Assembly: GCA_964549505.1 (NCBI GenBank)
Contig: CAZJVD010000015.1
Coordinates: forward strand, 1-62,645
DNA length: 62,645 bases
Origin: CAZJVD01 sp964549505
GTDB taxonomy: Bacteria; Bdellovibrionota; UBA1018; CAZJVD01
Direction of reading: 5' to 3'
Shown here one piece after another: positions 62,492-62,645 of this stretch. The position numbers and the translations under genes were made by a program. The notes below the pieces were generated by a model, which ran no database searches, was not told the origin of the DNA, and was given only the letters and a program-made list of their open reading frames with translations. How positions within the stretch are numbered: the stretch's first letter is position 1; the number at the start of each line of letters is the position of its first letter.

Positions 62492-62645
62492 ATGAAACAA
62501 ACATCATTTCTCAAACCCGAAAAAAGCGACTACGGCGGAAGTCTTTTGAAAACCCGGTTCGGTCGCTCGCGTCCACGCCCGCTCGACACCCGCAATACGA
62601 TGCATCTGGTTCTGCGCTCGACAAAAGCTCGCGGAGTGTGGTCGT
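62492..62645 (+). CDS. REP-associated (Y1/IS200-type) transposase, truncated by window end
   Basis: Only the first 51 codons are present. The start MKQTSFLKPEKSDYGGSLLK, followed by RPRPLDTRNTMHLVLRSTKARG, matches the N-terminus I recall for single-domain HUH transposases (TnpA-REP) in Bdellovibrio-like genomes; the HUH and Tyr motifs would lie beyond the edge. Such proteins act on short palindromic repeats, and the preceding spacer is full of them. Confidence 0.75.
   Translation, partial: MKQTSFLKPEKSDYGGSLLKTRFGRSRPRPLDTRNTMHLVLRSTKARGVWS

Overview
This is a roughly 50% G+C chromosomal window from a Gram-negative bacterium. It has a full outer-membrane complement: many signal peptides, lipoboxes, beta-barrel proteins and a LolB-like lipoprotein. 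The proteins, a phosphatidylserine synthase beside an aspartate-semialdehyde dehydrogenase gene, and the partial Y1-type transposase at the right edge remind me of Bdellovibrionota (Oligoflexia / Bdellovibrio-like bacteria). That placement is inference from protein style only; no rRNA gene is present.

Layout. 1-4.2 kb is an accessory, more A+T-rich stretch: tandem motifs like an insertion-sequence end, a structured GC-rich repeat, a secreted three-repeat protein, a 125-bp inverted-repeat element, a leaderless lytic transglycosylase with a small exported partner, and an AraC/GyrI-like regulator. 4.2-21.7 kb is mixed housekeeping and secreted genes: SelO, an alpha/beta hydrolase, two overlapping receiver/PilZ-like regulators, two divergent Cys-rich secreted proteins, a phosphatase/SGNH-hydrolase pair behind potD, and the potABC polyamine importer. 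21.8-33.8 kb is a long co-directional core run: rpsB-tsf-pyrH-frr-uppS-cdsA-rseP-tsaB-pssA-asd-(OMP)-truA-tig, covering translation, envelope phospholipid and undecaprenyl synthesis, and tRNA modification. dxr, often found between cdsA and rseP, is absent. 33.9-43.2 kb carries envelope proteins, tRNA-Phe, groES-groEL with a striking operator-like palindrome in the promoter, and a PhaR-domain regulator. 43.5-49.7 kb is a TPR lipoprotein, a LolB-like lipoprotein, and oligopeptide importer parts (OppA, D, F) without permeases. 49.8-53.4 kb holds two unrecognised proteins, one a large coiled-coil protein.

53.4-53.9 kb is the most unusual DNA. The last 20 bp of tRNA-Leu are duplicated 287 bp downstream, and the interval is filled with nested palindromes. 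Its right half is homologous to bases ~101-286 at the left end of the window. Between the two copies the hairpin stems differ in sequence but keep their base pairing, and the copies appear to end in tRNA-tail-like sequence. This looks like a structured, tRNA-tail-associated non-coding element.

54-62.1 kb includes a TIKI/ChaN-like protein, DoxX, a FmdB zinc ribbon, tRNA-Arg, an LpxH-like phosphoesterase and threonine ammonia-lyase. It also includes a split thermolysin-type system: a lipoprotein with an M4-like HExxH core, and a separate, translationally coupled protein that looks like the M4 propeptide. The window ends in a palindrome-rich spacer and the first 51 codons of a REP-associated (Y1) transposase.
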